64,000 nt of DNA from JADLGL01 sp963732865 (lineage in GTDB: Bacteria > Pseudomonadota > Alphaproteobacteria > Rhizobiales > Kaistiaceae), in the NCBI GenBank assembly GCA_963732865.1, contig CAVTBC010000004.1, positions 248,001-312,000 of the forward strand. The letters run 5' to 3'. Every line of letters begins with the position of its first letter. Position 1 is the first letter of the stretch. A program made the position numbers and the translations under genes. Shown here in pieces: positions 27,672 through 37,141 of this stretch. A model generated the notes under the pieces. The model ran no database searches and had not been told where the DNA came from. It was given only the letters and a program-made list of their open reading frames with translations.

Positions 27672-27689
27672 ATCAATTGGAGCGATGGT

Positions 27690-29591
27690 TTGGGTGAGCA
27701 AATCGGGACGGCCGTCCCAGGACAACTCTACTATGCCGGCAAGGACGAGTTCGACCGCATAAGGTCGCTGAATGCGCCGATGGCGGAGCGTATCGCCCTG
27801 TTCGCCGACGCCTGCCGGCTGAACACGCTCTACATGATCGCCCGGGCGGGCTCCGGCCATATCGGCTCAAGCTTCTCCAGCCTCGATATCGTCGCGCTGC
27901 TGCAGCTGCAGAAGATGAAGGGCGAGGACGTCTACTACTCCTCCAAGGGCCATGACGCGCCGGGGCTCTACGCCTTCCTGATCGCCACCGGCCGCTTGCC
28001 GTTCGACAAGATCCATGGCCTCCGCCGGCTCGGCGGCCTGCCGGGCCATCCCGATGTCGGCGTGCCGGGCATGGTCGTCAATTCCGGCTCGCTGGGCATG
28101 GGCATCTCCAAGGCCAAGGGCATGGTGCGGGCCGATCATCTCTCCGGCCGCAAGCGCACCATCTACGTCCTCACCGGCGACGGCGAATTGCAGGAAGGGC
28201 AGATCTGGGAGTCGCTTGTCTCCGCCGCGAACGACAAGCTCGGCGAGATCGTCGTCATCGTCGATCACAACAAGCTGCAGTCGGATCATCTCGTAGCCAA
28301 GACGTCGGACCTCGGCGATCTCGAAGCGAAGTTCGCGGCATTCGGCTGGGCGGTCGGTCGCGCCGACGGGCACGATATCGCGGCGCTCGACGCCGAGCTC
28401 GACCGGCTGGCCACGTCGCCGCTGCCCAAAGTGCTCATCGCCGACACGGTCAAGGGCCGCGGCATCTCCTTCATGGAGCACACGGCGATGGAGTCCGACG
28501 CGGCGCTCTACCGTTTTCATTCCGGTGCGCCGGATGCCGATTCCTATCGCCTCGGCGCGCAGGAACTCCTCGACCGCATCAACAAGCGACTGGGCGATCT
28601 TGGCGCGGCCGCCCTCGCGGTCGAGACGTTCCAGCAACCGGCTGCGGCTCCCGCGGGTGAGATGCAGCGCCTGATCCCCGCCTATAGCGAGGCGTTGCTC
28701 AAGGCGGCGGCGGCCAACGACAAGATCGTCGCGCTCGACGCCGATCTCGTTCTCGACACCGGACTGATCCCGTTCCGCGAGAAATATCCCGAGCGCTTCA
28801 TCGAATGCGGCATCGCCGAGATGGACATGGTGAGCCAGGCCAGCGGTCTGGCGCTTTCCGGCTTTCTGCCGGTGGCGCATTCCTTCGCCTGCTTCCTGAC
28901 GCCGCGCGCCAACGAGCAGATCTACAACAACGCCACCGAACGGACGAAGGTCGTCTATGTCGGCTCGCTGGCCGGCCTCCTGCCGGGCGGTCCGGGCCAT
29001 TCGCATCAGGCGGTGCGCGACATCGCGGCGCTGGGCGGCATCCCCGGCCTGACGATGGTAGAGCCGTCCTGCGTTGCCGCCGTCGGGCCGATCGTCGATT
29101 TCTGCCTGTCGGCGCAGGCGCGCAGCGCCTATATCCGGCTCGTCTCGATTCCCTGTGCGGTTCCCTATGCTTACGATGCGGACTGGTCGCCGCGCCTCGG
29201 CGAGGGCGTTCTGCTGCGGCCGGGCGGCGACGTCGTCGTCTTAGGCTACGGCCCGGTCCTGCTGACCGAGGCCTGGCACGCGGCGGAGGCGCTTGCGGCA
29301 GATGGCATTAGCGTTCAGCTCGTCGATCTCCCCTGGCTCAATCAGGTCGATGCGACTTGGCTTGCATCGGTCGTCGGCGAGCGCCCGGTAGTGACGCTCG
29401 ACAACCATTATGCGGCCAACGGCCAGGGCGAAATGATCGCTGCGGCCCTGGCGCAATCGGGTCACGGCGCCGGCGTCACCACGATCGGCGTCGATGCGAT
29501 CCCGGTGTCGGGGACGAATGCCGAAGTGCTGCGGCACCACAAGCTCGATCGCGACAGCCTGGCGGAAAAGTTTCGCGTAGCGGCAGGCTGA
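27690..29591 (+). CDS. Transketolase-like enzyme within the sugar cluster
   Basis: This 633-residue single chain carries both transketolase halves. The N-terminal half has the TPP motif GSGHIGSSFSSLDIV and GDGELQEGQIWE; the C-terminal half has 'ERFIECGIAEMDMVSQASGL' and a transketolase_C domain. The start is a TTG at 27690 with GGAG 8 bp upstream. It is slightly shorter than Calvin/pentose-phosphate transketolases (about 660 aa) and diverged. Polysaccharide clusters carry such copies to make or trim unusual ketoses. It probably serves the neuB/neuA product, not central metabolism. Confidence 0.87.
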   Translation: MGEQIGTAVPGQLYYAGKDEFDRIRSLNAPMAERIALFADACRLNTLYMIARAGSGHIGSSFSSLDIVALLQLQKMKGEDVYYSSKGHDAPGLYAFLIATGRLPFDKIHGLRRLGGLPGHPDVGVPGMVVNSGSLGMGISKAKGMVRADHLSGRKRTIYVLTGDGELQEGQIWESLVSAANDKLGEIVVIVDHNKLQSDHLVAKTSDLGDLEAKFAAFGWAVGRADGHDIAALDAELDRLATSPLPKVLIADTVKGRGISFMEHTAMESDAALYRFHSGAPDADSYRLGAQELLDRINKRLGDLGAAALAVETFQQPAAAPAGEMQRLIPAYSEALLKAAAANDKIVALDADLVLDTGLIPFREKYPERFIECGIAEMDMVSQASGLALSGFLPVAHSFACFLTPRANEQIYNNATERTKVVYVGSLAGLLPGGPGHSHQAVRDIAALGGIPGLTMVEPSCVAAVGPIVDFCLSAQARSAYIRLVSIPCAVPYAYDADWSPRLGEGVLLRPGGDVVVLGYGPVLLTEAWHAAEALAADGISVQLVDLPWLNQVDATWLASVVGERPVVTLDNHYAANGQGEMIAAALAQSGHGAGVTTIGVDAIPVSGTNAEVLRHHKLDRDSLAEKFRVAAG

Positions 29592-29599
29592 GCGCGGCA

Positions 29600-31309
29600 A
29601 TGGCGGCAGGCGGCCTCCGCAATCGGTTGCGATCGTCGCCGCTGCTGCGGCCCGTGCGGCTAGGGCGCGTCCGCCGTCAGGCGCGCACCGACGGGCATTT
29701 CGACTGGGCGCCGGTCATCGCGGCAAGCGGCGATCGTTGGCGTCGGGCGCGCGCTGCGGCCAGCGGCCCGCGCGTTCTCATCGCCACCGATGTCGGGCTG
29801 CATTTCGGCGCGTCGCGTTTCGACAGCCTGCTGGCGGTGGCGCTCACCTTGCGCGGCGCGCGGGTCGATGCGCTGCTCTGCGATGCGGCGCTGCCCGCCT
29901 GCATGATCGGCGATGTCAGCTGGTATTCCGACCTCCGCCGTTTCGTCGAACGCGGCCCACAGGCCGATTTCTGCGCTTCCTGCTATCCGCCCGCGGCCGC
30001 CGCCTGGCAGAAGCTGGGGATCGATCCAATCCGACTCGGCAGTCTGCTGACCGTCACCGACCGGCAGGAGGCGGCGCTCTGGGCCGACCGGCTCGGCGCC
30101 GACGTCGCGGCGCTGAGGGCCGATCCGATCGGCGACCAGGCGCTCGCCGGGGCCTTGCGCTTCTTCGCCCGCTCGACGCTGGAAGGGACGCCCGAGGCAC
30201 GGGGCGTGCTGCGCGCATTCCTCATCGCTGCGCGCCTGTCGCATGTCGGCGCGGCAAGGCTGGTCGAACGCGAAACCTATGACGTCGTCGTGCTGCATCA
30301 CGGCATCTATGTGCCGCAAGGGCCGATCCTCGCGGCGGCGCGGGAGAAGGGGGCGCGCGTGGTCAGCTGGAATGTCGGCTACCGCAAGCGGACCTTCATC
30401 TTCAGCCATGGCGACAGCTACCACTACACGATGATCGCCGAGCCGCCGGACCGCTGGGAGGGGCTCGACCTGTCGTCCGCCTGGCAATCCGCGCTTGACG
30501 GCTATCTGCACAGCCGGCGCCACGGCGAGCAGGATTGGATCGTCTTCGGCCGCAACGCGCGGTTCGATGCGCCGGCCTATCTGCGCGAGCGCGGCGTTGC
30601 CCTCGATCGGCCGATCTTCCTGGCGCTCACCAATGTCGCCTGGGACGCGCAGCTGCATTATCCGACCAACAGTTTCGCCTCGATGGGCGAATGGCTGGTG
30701 GAGACGGTGCGCTGGTTCGCCGCCCGGCCGTCGCTGCAACTGGTGATCCGCGTTCATCCCGGCGAACTGACGGGCAACATGCCGGCCAACGAGACGGCGG
30801 CCGATATCCTCGCGGCGGCGTTCCCGGCGCTGCCCGGCAATGTCTTCCTCGTCGCGCCGGGCGATCCGATCAGCACATACGGGCTGATCGAGGCGGCGCG
30901 GGCAACCATCATCTATGCGACCAAGGCCGGTATCGAGGTCGCCGCGTCGGGCCGCCCGCTGCTGGTGGCCGGCGACGCCTGGACGCGCGGCAAGGGCTTT
31001 TCCATCGACGTCGATAAACCGGCGGAATACCCGGCCAAGCTCGACGCACTGGCGAAGGCGCCGCGCCTCGACGCGGCCGGCACGACGCGGGCGCAGCGCT
31101 ACGCGTTCCATTACTTCTTCAGACGCATGATCCCGATCGCCGCGACGGTGCCGACGACCGGCTGGCCGCCTTTCCAGATCGCCGTGCAGCAACTCGGCGA
31201 ACTGGAGGCCGGGGCCGATCGCGGCCTCGATGTCGTTTGCGACGGTATCCTCACCGGCTCGCCGTTCGAATATCCCGCTGAGACCCTGCCGATTCCGCCT
31301 CCGGCTTGA
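29600..31309 (+). CDS. Capsule-polysaccharide-synthesis-like protein (GT-B fold suspected)
   Basis: The 569 residues start at the ATG at 29600, 8 bp after the transketolase. An N-terminal Rossmann-like half ('RVLIATDVGLHFGASRFDS') is followed by 'VVSWNVGYRKRTFIFSHG' and a C-terminal part with IRVHPGELTGN, 'DPISTYGLIEAARATIIYAT' and 'AASGRPLLVAGDAWTRGKGF'. The HP...STY...GRP arrangement is like Kps/Wcb capsule transferases. It is likely the transferase for the CMP-activated ulosonic acid made by the preceding genes (inference). It differs clearly from the four-paralogue family at 37-46 kb. Confidence 0.7.
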   Translation: MAAGGLRNRLRSSPLLRPVRLGRVRRQARTDGHFDWAPVIAASGDRWRRARAAASGPRVLIATDVGLHFGASRFDSLLAVALTLRGARVDALLCDAALPACMIGDVSWYSDLRRFVERGPQADFCASCYPPAAAAWQKLGIDPIRLGSLLTVTDRQEAALWADRLGADVAALRADPIGDQALAGALRFFARSTLEGTPEARGVLRAFLIAARLSHVGAARLVERETYDVVVLHHGIYVPQGPILAAAREKGARVVSWNVGYRKRTFIFSHGDSYHYTMIAEPPDRWEGLDLSSAWQSALDGYLHSRRHGEQDWIVFGRNARFDAPAYLRERGVALDRPIFLALTNVAWDAQLHYPTNSFASMGEWLVETVRWFAARPSLQLVIRVHPGELTGNMPANETAADILAAAFPALPGNVFLVAPGDPISTYGLIEAARATIIYATKAGIEVAASGRPLLVAGDAWTRGKGFSIDVDKPAEYPAKLDALAKAPRLDAAGTTRAQRYAFHYFFRRMIPIAATVPTTGWPPFQIAVQQLGELEAGADRGLDVVCDGILTGSPFEYPAETLPIPPPA

Positions 31310-31382
31310 TCGCTCACCCTCGGCACGCTAGGCAAAATGGAACTCGGCGTGGCCGTCGCCGATCGCAGGGAGTACTCGCGTC

Positions 31383-31958
31383 ATGGAGGTAGTTGCGGCT
31401 CGAGATCGACGGGGTGATGCTGATCACGCCGAAACGATTCAAGCGACGCGCGCGGCTTCTTCAGCGAGACATACAACAAGGCGGCGCTGGCGCGCGAAAC
31501 CGGGATAGACCGCGATTTCGTGCAGGACAATTTCTCGCAATCGGCCGTCGCCGGAACGATCCGTGGCATGCATTTTCAGGCGCCGCCGATGGCGCAGGGC
31601 AAGCTGGTGCGCGCAACCAAGGGTTCGGTTCTCGACGTGGTGGTCGACCTTCGTCACGGCTCGCCAACCTATGGCCGCTGGGTTTCGGCTATATCTGAGC
31701 GTCGAGAACTGGGCGCAGCTGTGGGTGCCGGAAGGTTTCGCGCATGGCTTCTGCACGCTGGAGCCGGACACCGAGGTAGCTTACAAGGTGACCCAATATT
31801 ACTCGGCCGAGCATGATCGGGGTCTGGCCTGGAACGACCCGGCGCTTGCGATTGCCTGGCCGGTTGAAGCGGAAGAGGCGGTGCTGTCGGATAAGGATCG
31901 GCAGCATCCGCGGCTCGCCGATCTGGGCGGCCGTATATCACCAATGAGAGCGATCTGA
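31383..31958 (+). pseudogene. rfbC: dTDP-4-dehydrorhamnose 3,5-epimerase RfbC, multiply frameshifted
   Basis: Pieces of a normal RfbC lie in successive frames. 'RLEIDGVMLITPKRF' ends near 31442. 'SDARGFFSETYNKAALA' to 'GSPTYGRWVSAI' runs to about 31691. 'LSVENWAQLWVPEGFAHGF' to 'RQHPRLADLGG' runs to about 31930. 'YITNESDL' follows. Each junction needs one extra base removed (the last needs one base added or two removed). The start is uncertain: ATG 31383 would need yet another shift, while TTG 31393 lies only 3 bp after GGAGG. Catalytic His (GMHFQ) and Tyr regions are preserved, which is odd for a decayed gene. Confidence 0.85.
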
Positions 31959-31965
31959 AGCCGGG

Positions 31966-33043
31966 ATGGCTGCGCGGAGGATCATCGTCACGGGCGGGCG
32001 CGGGCTTCATCGGCTCGGCACTCTGCCGCTACCTCGTCAGGTCCGGCGCCGAGGTCCTCAACATCGACAAGCTCACCTACGCCGCCAACCTCAAGTCGCT
32101 CGATCCGATCGCCAACCAGCCGAACTACCGTTTCCGCAAGGCCGATATCGCCGACGGCGCCGCCATGGCGGCCGCGTTTGCCGAATTCCGGCCGGACGCG
32201 GTGATGCATCTGGCAGCCGAGAGCCATGTCGATCGCTCGATCACCGGATCGGCGGCATTCATCGAGACCAATATTCTCGGCACCTATCGCCTGCTCGAAG
32301 CCGCGCGCGGCTACTGGCAGTCCCTGCCGGCGGATGAGGCCGACGCCTTTCGGTTCCTGCAGGTCTCGACCGACGAAGTGTTCGGCTCGCTTGGCCCCGA
32401 GGGCGCCTTCTCGGAGGACACGCCCTACGATCCAAGCTCGCCCTATTCGTCGAGCAAGGCCGCCGCGGATCATCTGGCGATGGCCTGGCAGCGGACATAC
32501 GGCCTGCCGACGCTGGTCTCGAACTGCTCGAACAATTACGGGCCGTATCATTTTCCGGAAAAGCTGATCCCGCTGGCGATCACCAATGCCGTCGAAGGCA
32601 AGCCAATCGCGGTCTATGGCGACGGCTCCAATATCCGCGACTGGCTGCATGTCGAGGACCATGTGCGGGCGCTGACGATGGTGGTCGAAAAGGGCCGGCC
32701 GGGGGCCAAATACAATATCGGCGCGCGCTCCGAATCGACCAATCTGGCGCTGGTGAACATGCTCTGTGCCGTGCTCGACGACATGCTCCCCGGCGGCGCC
32801 CCGCATGACCGGCTCATCGAGTTCGTCACCGACCGGCCCGGCCATGACCGGCGCTACGCCATCGACCCGACGCGCGTCGAGGACGAGATCGGCTGGCGGC
32901 CCACCGAAAGCCTGGAGACCGGACTGCGCAAGACGGTCGCCTGGTACCTCGACAATCGCGATTGGTGGGAGCCGCTGCGCGGCATCTATCGCGGCGAAAG
33001 GCTCGGACTGGTCGAGCCGGCGGCGGAAGCGGTGGGCCGATGA
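31966..33043 (+). pseudogene. rfbB: dTDP-glucose 4,6-dehydratase RfbB with a +1 shift near its start
   Basis: The ATG at 31966 reads AARRIIVTGG and then loses frame at about 31999. One C too many separates it from 'AGFIGSALCRYLVRSGAEVL', which continues uninterrupted to the stop at 33043. An internal ATG at 32165 opens the long frame but would remove the NAD-binding Rossmann loop. Family features are 'HLAAESHVDRSI', 'STDEVFGSLG', the catalytic 'PYSSSKAAADH' and SNCSNNYGPYHFPEKLIP. The corrected length is about 358 aa. The stop overlaps the rfbD ATG (ATGA). Confidence 0.9.
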
Positions 33044-33968
33044 AGGTTCTGGTGATCGGACGCAGCGGGCAGCTGGCGTCGTCCCTGGCGGAGGCCAAGC
33101 TGCCAGCCAGGGAGCAGCATCGCTTTTGCCGGCAGACCCGAATGCGACATCCGCGACGCCGATGCGGTCGCCGCCGCCATTGACGCCGCCGGTCCGGACA
33201 TCGTTGTCATCGCCGCCGCCTACACCGCTGTCGACCTCGCCGAAACGGAGGACGCGCTTGCCTTCGCCGTCAATGCGGACGGGCCGGGCAATGTCGGGCG
33301 CGCCTGCGCCGAACGCGGCGTTCCGGTGATCCATATCTCGACCGACTATGTCTATGACGGCGGACAGCCGGCTCCCTATGTCGAAACGGACGCCACCAGC
33401 CCGCTTGGCGTCTATGGCCGGTCGAAGCTCGCCGGCGAGCAAATGTTGGCCGGGGCGCAGCCGCAGCATGTGATCCTGCGCACGGCCTGGGTGCATTCGC
33501 CATTTGGCGGCAATTTCGTGAAGACGATGCTGCGCTTGGCCGAGACGCAGGACGCGATCCGAGTGGTTGACGATCAGATCGGCAACCCGACCTACGCGCC
33601 GCATTTGGCCGATGCCACCCTGGCAGTGGCGGCCCAGATCGTGGAAAACGGCGCCGGGGCGTGGGGCATCTATCATGCGGTCGGCGGCGGCGAGACGAGT
33701 TGGTTCGGCCTCGCCGAAGCGGTGTTCGCCGAAGCCGGTCCGCTTGGTTGGCCGCTGCCGGCGATGATCCCGATCACGACGCAAGGACTATCCGACGCCG
33801 GCGAAGCGTCCGGCCAATTCCCGCCTCGATACGGCGAAGTTGCACGAGACGTTTGGCATTGCCTTGCCGGATTGGCGGGACGGCGTCGCGGTCGGGGTGG
33901 CGCGGCTTGTTCCATCCGCGCGTGAGGCCGTTTCGTCGGCGCTCGCATCGTCAGCGGCGCGAGGCTGA
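33040..33968 (+). pseudogene. rfbD: dTDP-4-dehydrorhamnose reductase RfbD with two +1 shifts
   Basis: 'MKVLVIGRSGQLASSLAEA' is in frame with the ATG at 33040. At CGCTTTT (33121-33127) one extra T moves the continuation (FAGRPECDIRDADAV ... VIHISTDYVYDG ... catalytic YGRSKLAGEQ) to the next frame. Near 33782 another extra base moves DYPTPAKRPANSRLDTAKL, the conserved C-terminal substrate-binding segment, to the third frame, which stops at 33968. The corrected protein is about 308 aa, a normal RfbD. It is the last reductive step to dTDP-L-rhamnose. The rfbA ATG follows 2 bp later. Confidence 0.88.
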
Positions 33969-33970
33969 GA

Positions 33971-34843
33971 ATGCGTGGGATCGTTCTGGCCGGCGGCAAG
34001 GGAACACGGCTCTATCCGATTACGCTGACGACCTCGAAGCAGCTGCTTCCGGTCTACGACAAGCCGATGATCTACTACCCGCTCAGCACGCTGATGCTGG
34101 CCGGAATCCGGGAAATCCTGCTGATCTCGACGCCGGAGGATATCGGCATCTATGAGCGGCTCTTGGGCGATGGCTCGCGCTGGGGGATCAGCCTGCGCTA
34201 CGCCATCCAGGCTGCCCCGAACGGGCTTGCCGAAGCCTATATTATCGGCGCCGATTTCGTCGGCGGGCAGCGTTCGGCGCTGATTCTCGGCGACAACATC
34301 TACTATGGTCACGGCCTGTCGAACGCCCTGCAGTCGGCGGCGTCGCGGGTGATCGGCGCGACGGTCTTCGCTTATACGGTCACCGATCCCCAGCGCTTTG
34401 GCGTGGTGGCCTTCGACGCGGCGGGCACGGCGGTTTCGCTGGAGGAGAAGCCGATCAAGCCGAAGTCGAACTGGGCCGTGACGGGCCTCTATTTCTATGA
34501 CGGCCATGCGCCGGAACTTGCCTCTCAGCTCAAGCCCTCGGCGCGCGGCGAGCTGGAGATCACAGACCTCAATCGCGCCTATCTCGAGCGCGGCGAGTTG
34601 CATGTTGAGAAGCTGGGCCGGGGCCTCGCCTGGCTTGACACCGGCACACCGGAATCGCTTCTCGAAGCCTCGGAATTCGTGCGGGCATTGGAGAAGCGGC
34701 AGCGCTACCGTATCGGCTGTCCGGAAGAGGTGGCGTTGCGCATGGGCTTCATCGACCGGGAGCAATTGAAAGCTCTGGGCAATGAGCTCGGCAATTCCGA
34801 CTATGGTGCGTATCTGACGAGCATCGCCGAGGGCGATCTCTAG
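33971..34843 (+). CDS. rfbA: Glucose-1-phosphate thymidylyltransferase
   Basis: This intact 290-residue enzyme makes dTDP-glucose from dTTP and glucose-1-phosphate. Motifs are 'IVLAGGKGTRLYPITLTTSK', GDNIYYGHGLS, 'VVAFDAAGTAVSLEEKPI' and 'WLDTGTPESLLEAS', all at the usual positions and length. It is the only one of the four rfb genes here without a frameshift. It closes the rfbC-B-D-A set for dTDP-L-rhamnose. Confidence 0.97.
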   Translation: MRGIVLAGGKGTRLYPITLTTSKQLLPVYDKPMIYYPLSTLMLAGIREILLISTPEDIGIYERLLGDGSRWGISLRYAIQAAPNGLAEAYIIGADFVGGQRSALILGDNIYYGHGLSNALQSAASRVIGATVFAYTVTDPQRFGVVAFDAAGTAVSLEEKPIKPKSNWAVTGLYFYDGHAPELASQLKPSARGELEITDLNRAYLERGELHVEKLGRGLAWLDTGTPESLLEASEFVRALEKRQRYRIGCPEEVALRMGFIDREQLKALGNELGNSDYGAYLTSIAEGDL

Positions 34844-34877
34844 CCGATTGTGGCGTGGACTTGGCTGGGGCTTGGCG

Positions 34878-36032
34878 ATGATCTTTTCGCAGCGACCGAT
34901 TCCGAAATCGTCGGACCGTCGCGCCTGGCTGCGCTGCCATAACCATTCCCTCGTCAAGATAATGGAAGGTCCGGCCGGCGCCGAAGCAATGGCGCTCTGC
35001 CAGCCGCTGATCGATCGCGCCGGTGGCTGGGCCTTTCCGCCGCCGGCCGCGAACCCGATCCCGGCCGGCGTCGCCGAGCCCAGCCAAGAGGGCGGCAAGC
35101 CGAAGATCGCGCCGCCGCTCGATAGCAATCCGCATGAACCTCAGAACGACGTGATCGGGACGCCGGCCGGCATCTTTCACCGCAATCCGGTGGTCTGGGA
35201 GGGGCGCGGCTTTCCCGATCCGGGCAAGATGCCGGACGAATCCAAGCAAGTGATGCGCTACTTCGCCGCCGACGCCTTGGACGGCGAGGACAGCAGCCTT
35301 CTCATCCCTGAGGTGGATGCGGAGCAGAAATGGATGCCCAAGCTCGGCGAGCATCGCTATGGCGTCACCGCCCTCAAGGGGTTCGATCTGCTGCGCGGCC
35401 TCCGCCAAGCAAGCATCCTGACCTATCTGGCGGAAGCCGAAGGACGGCCCATCATCTGGCAGATTGGCGCCGATGCCATCGCCGCGCGCGCACTCAAGAC
35501 GAAGCTGCCGAAGGCCGTTTGCCTGATCTCCTGCGAGCCCTGGGAGATGGTCGCCTCAGTCGCATTCCTGCGCCACATGATGCCCGATGCCGGGGTGTTG
35601 GTGACGGACGATCTGGCCGAGCTCGCCGGCGCCTGGGCGGTGCGGGATTTCATCTTCGTGCCGACCCGACTGGCCGGGCAGTTGCGGCCACCACGGCTCG
35701 ATCTGACGCTGGACGTCATGGGGCTGCAGCTGCTTTCGCCCGACACGATCGAGATCCTTGTGCGGCAAGCCTATGAATTGGGCAGCCTTTTCATGTTCGG
35801 CATATCGCTGCGCGGCGAACCGCCCGAATGGCCGATTGTCGATCCACAAGCGAACGTCGAGCGCTACTATTGGATGCATGATTTGCCGCTGCAGCCGGCC
35901 ATGGACTGGATCATGACATCGCTGACCGATGAGGGACTGGTCGGGCGCGGCTTTGCGCGCCGGCCGGAGTTGATCAAGAATTGGCGGATGGAGACGCGCT
36001 ACAGCATGGGATGGCGGAGGTTGACGGTTTGA
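34878..36032 (+). CDS. Protein of unknown function in the rhamnose/O-antigen operon
   Basis: The 384 residues start at the ATG at 34878 (TTG at 34848 is an alternative; neither has a strong ribosome site). I recognise no domain. The N-terminal about 100 residues are hydrophilic and proline-rich. The central part has alternating hydrophobic strands and helices ('GRPIIWQIGADAIAARALK', 'VCLISCEPWEMVASVAFLRH', 'DAGVLVTDDLAELAGAWAV'), which suggests a Rossmann-like alpha/beta fold. It has no signal peptide or membrane segment. It overlaps the start of the following GT2 gene (TTGA), so the two are probably translated together. Confidence 0.75.
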   Translation: MIFSQRPIPKSSDRRAWLRCHNHSLVKIMEGPAGAEAMALCQPLIDRAGGWAFPPPAANPIPAGVAEPSQEGGKPKIAPPLDSNPHEPQNDVIGTPAGIFHRNPVVWEGRGFPDPGKMPDESKQVMRYFAADALDGEDSSLLIPEVDAEQKWMPKLGEHRYGVTALKGFDLLRGLRQASILTYLAEAEGRPIIWQIGADAIAARALKTKLPKAVCLISCEPWEMVASVAFLRHMMPDAGVLVTDDLAELAGAWAVRDFIFVPTRLAGQLRPPRLDLTLDVMGLQLLSPDTIEILVRQAYELGSLFMFGISLRGEPPEWPIVDPQANVERYYWMHDLPLQPAMDWIMTSLTDEGLVGRGFARRPELIKNWRMETRYSMGWRRLTV

Positions 36033-37057
36033 GCGCACCGGCCGCCCGCGCCGTCATCGGCCTGCCCGCCTACAACCATGCGAGCCGGCTGCGGGAGACG
36101 CTGGAATCGCTGCTGATTCAAACCGATCCCCGCCTGCGCATCATCGTCTCCGACGACGGGTCGACCGACGAAACGCCGGACATCGTGGCTGAATACGCCG
36201 GATCCGACGAGCGCCTCATCTACATGCCGACGCCCGAACGCCTCGGCTACATCGGCAATGCGCGGCGCTGCTTCAAACTGGCCCGTCAGATGTTTCCCGA
36301 GGCCGAGTTCTTTGCCTGGGCCAGTGATCATGACATCTGGCATCCGCGCTGGCTGGAGCGGCTGATCCAGGCATTCGACGCCAATCCCGGGGCGGTGGCC
36401 GCCTGTCCCCGGTCTTTCCGCATGGAGGCCGACGGCCTGATCGCCAAGAGCCTCGTGGTTGACCTCAACACGATGGGGATCAGTTCGGTGCGCAGGCGTT
36501 TCGGACGCACCTTCAAGGGAATATCGGCCGGCAACATGATCTACGGCCTGTTCCGCGCCGACGCGGTCGAGAAGGCGGGTATCATGCGCTGGCAATTGCT
36601 GCCCGACCGGATGTTCCTGTGTGAATTGGCGCTCTATGGCGGCATGGTCGAAGTGAAGGAGTTCCTGTGGTTTCGCCGCTATCGCGGCATTGCGTCCATC
36701 GAGCGGCAGCGGGCCTCGTCCTTCTTTGACGACGTTCCCCGCTATGCAAAATGGCCATGGTGGCTGGCCCAGGGCGTAACGCTTTGGCATGAATATGGCG
36801 ACGGTCGCGCCGCCGACAGCCCTCTGACCCGCGGGCAGGGCCGGCGATTGGCGGTCCGCTACGCCTGGATGGGGATTTGGCTCGATACGGGTCGCTGGTG
36901 GATGCGGCGCGAAAGGCGGCTGGTGAGGCCGATTCGGCGCAAATTCATCCGCGGGGTGAGGTGGGCGTCGCGCGTCGCGGCGTCGATGCCGGGCCGGCCG
37001 CACCGATTGCTGCGGCCGCTCTATGCGCGGTTTGGCCCTCGCCATCTGAGGGACTAA
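36029..37057 (+). CDS. Glycosyltransferase family 2 (GT-A)
   Basis: The 342 residues are best started at the TTG at 36029, which overlaps the upstream stop and has GGAGG 8 bp before it; an ATG at 36011 is an alternative. The GT-A core is clear: 'IGLPAYNHASRLRETLESLL', IIVSDDGSTDET and 'FAWASDHDIWHPRWLERL', where SDHD takes the place of the usual DxD. The C-terminal about 60 residues are very basic (Arg-rich), perhaps for membrane contact. It is likely an O-antigen sugar transferase, possibly rhamnosyl given the neighbours. Confidence 0.9.
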   Translation: MSAPAARAVIGLPAYNHASRLRETLESLLIQTDPRLRIIVSDDGSTDETPDIVAEYAGSDERLIYMPTPERLGYIGNARRCFKLARQMFPEAEFFAWASDHDIWHPRWLERLIQAFDANPGAVAACPRSFRMEADGLIAKSLVVDLNTMGISSVRRRFGRTFKGISAGNMIYGLFRADAVEKAGIMRWQLLPDRMFLCELALYGGMVEVKEFLWFRRYRGIASIERQRASSFFDDVPRYAKWPWWLAQGVTLWHEYGDGRAADSPLTRGQGRRLAVRYAWMGIWLDTGRWWMRRERRLVRPIRRKFIRGVRWASRVAASMPGRPHRLLRPLYARFGPRHLRD

Positions 37058-37141
37058 AAGGAAGTCATCCGGGGCCGGCGATAGGTTGCAGAGCAACGAG
37101 ATCGTCGGTGCAGAATCGAAATTGGGTTGTTGGGGTCGCCG

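Noticed and set aside
31393..31698. A new small protein encoded at the start of the rfbC region
   Set aside because: Its first residues are the start of RfbC and the rest is RfbC read out of frame, so it is a frameshift product.
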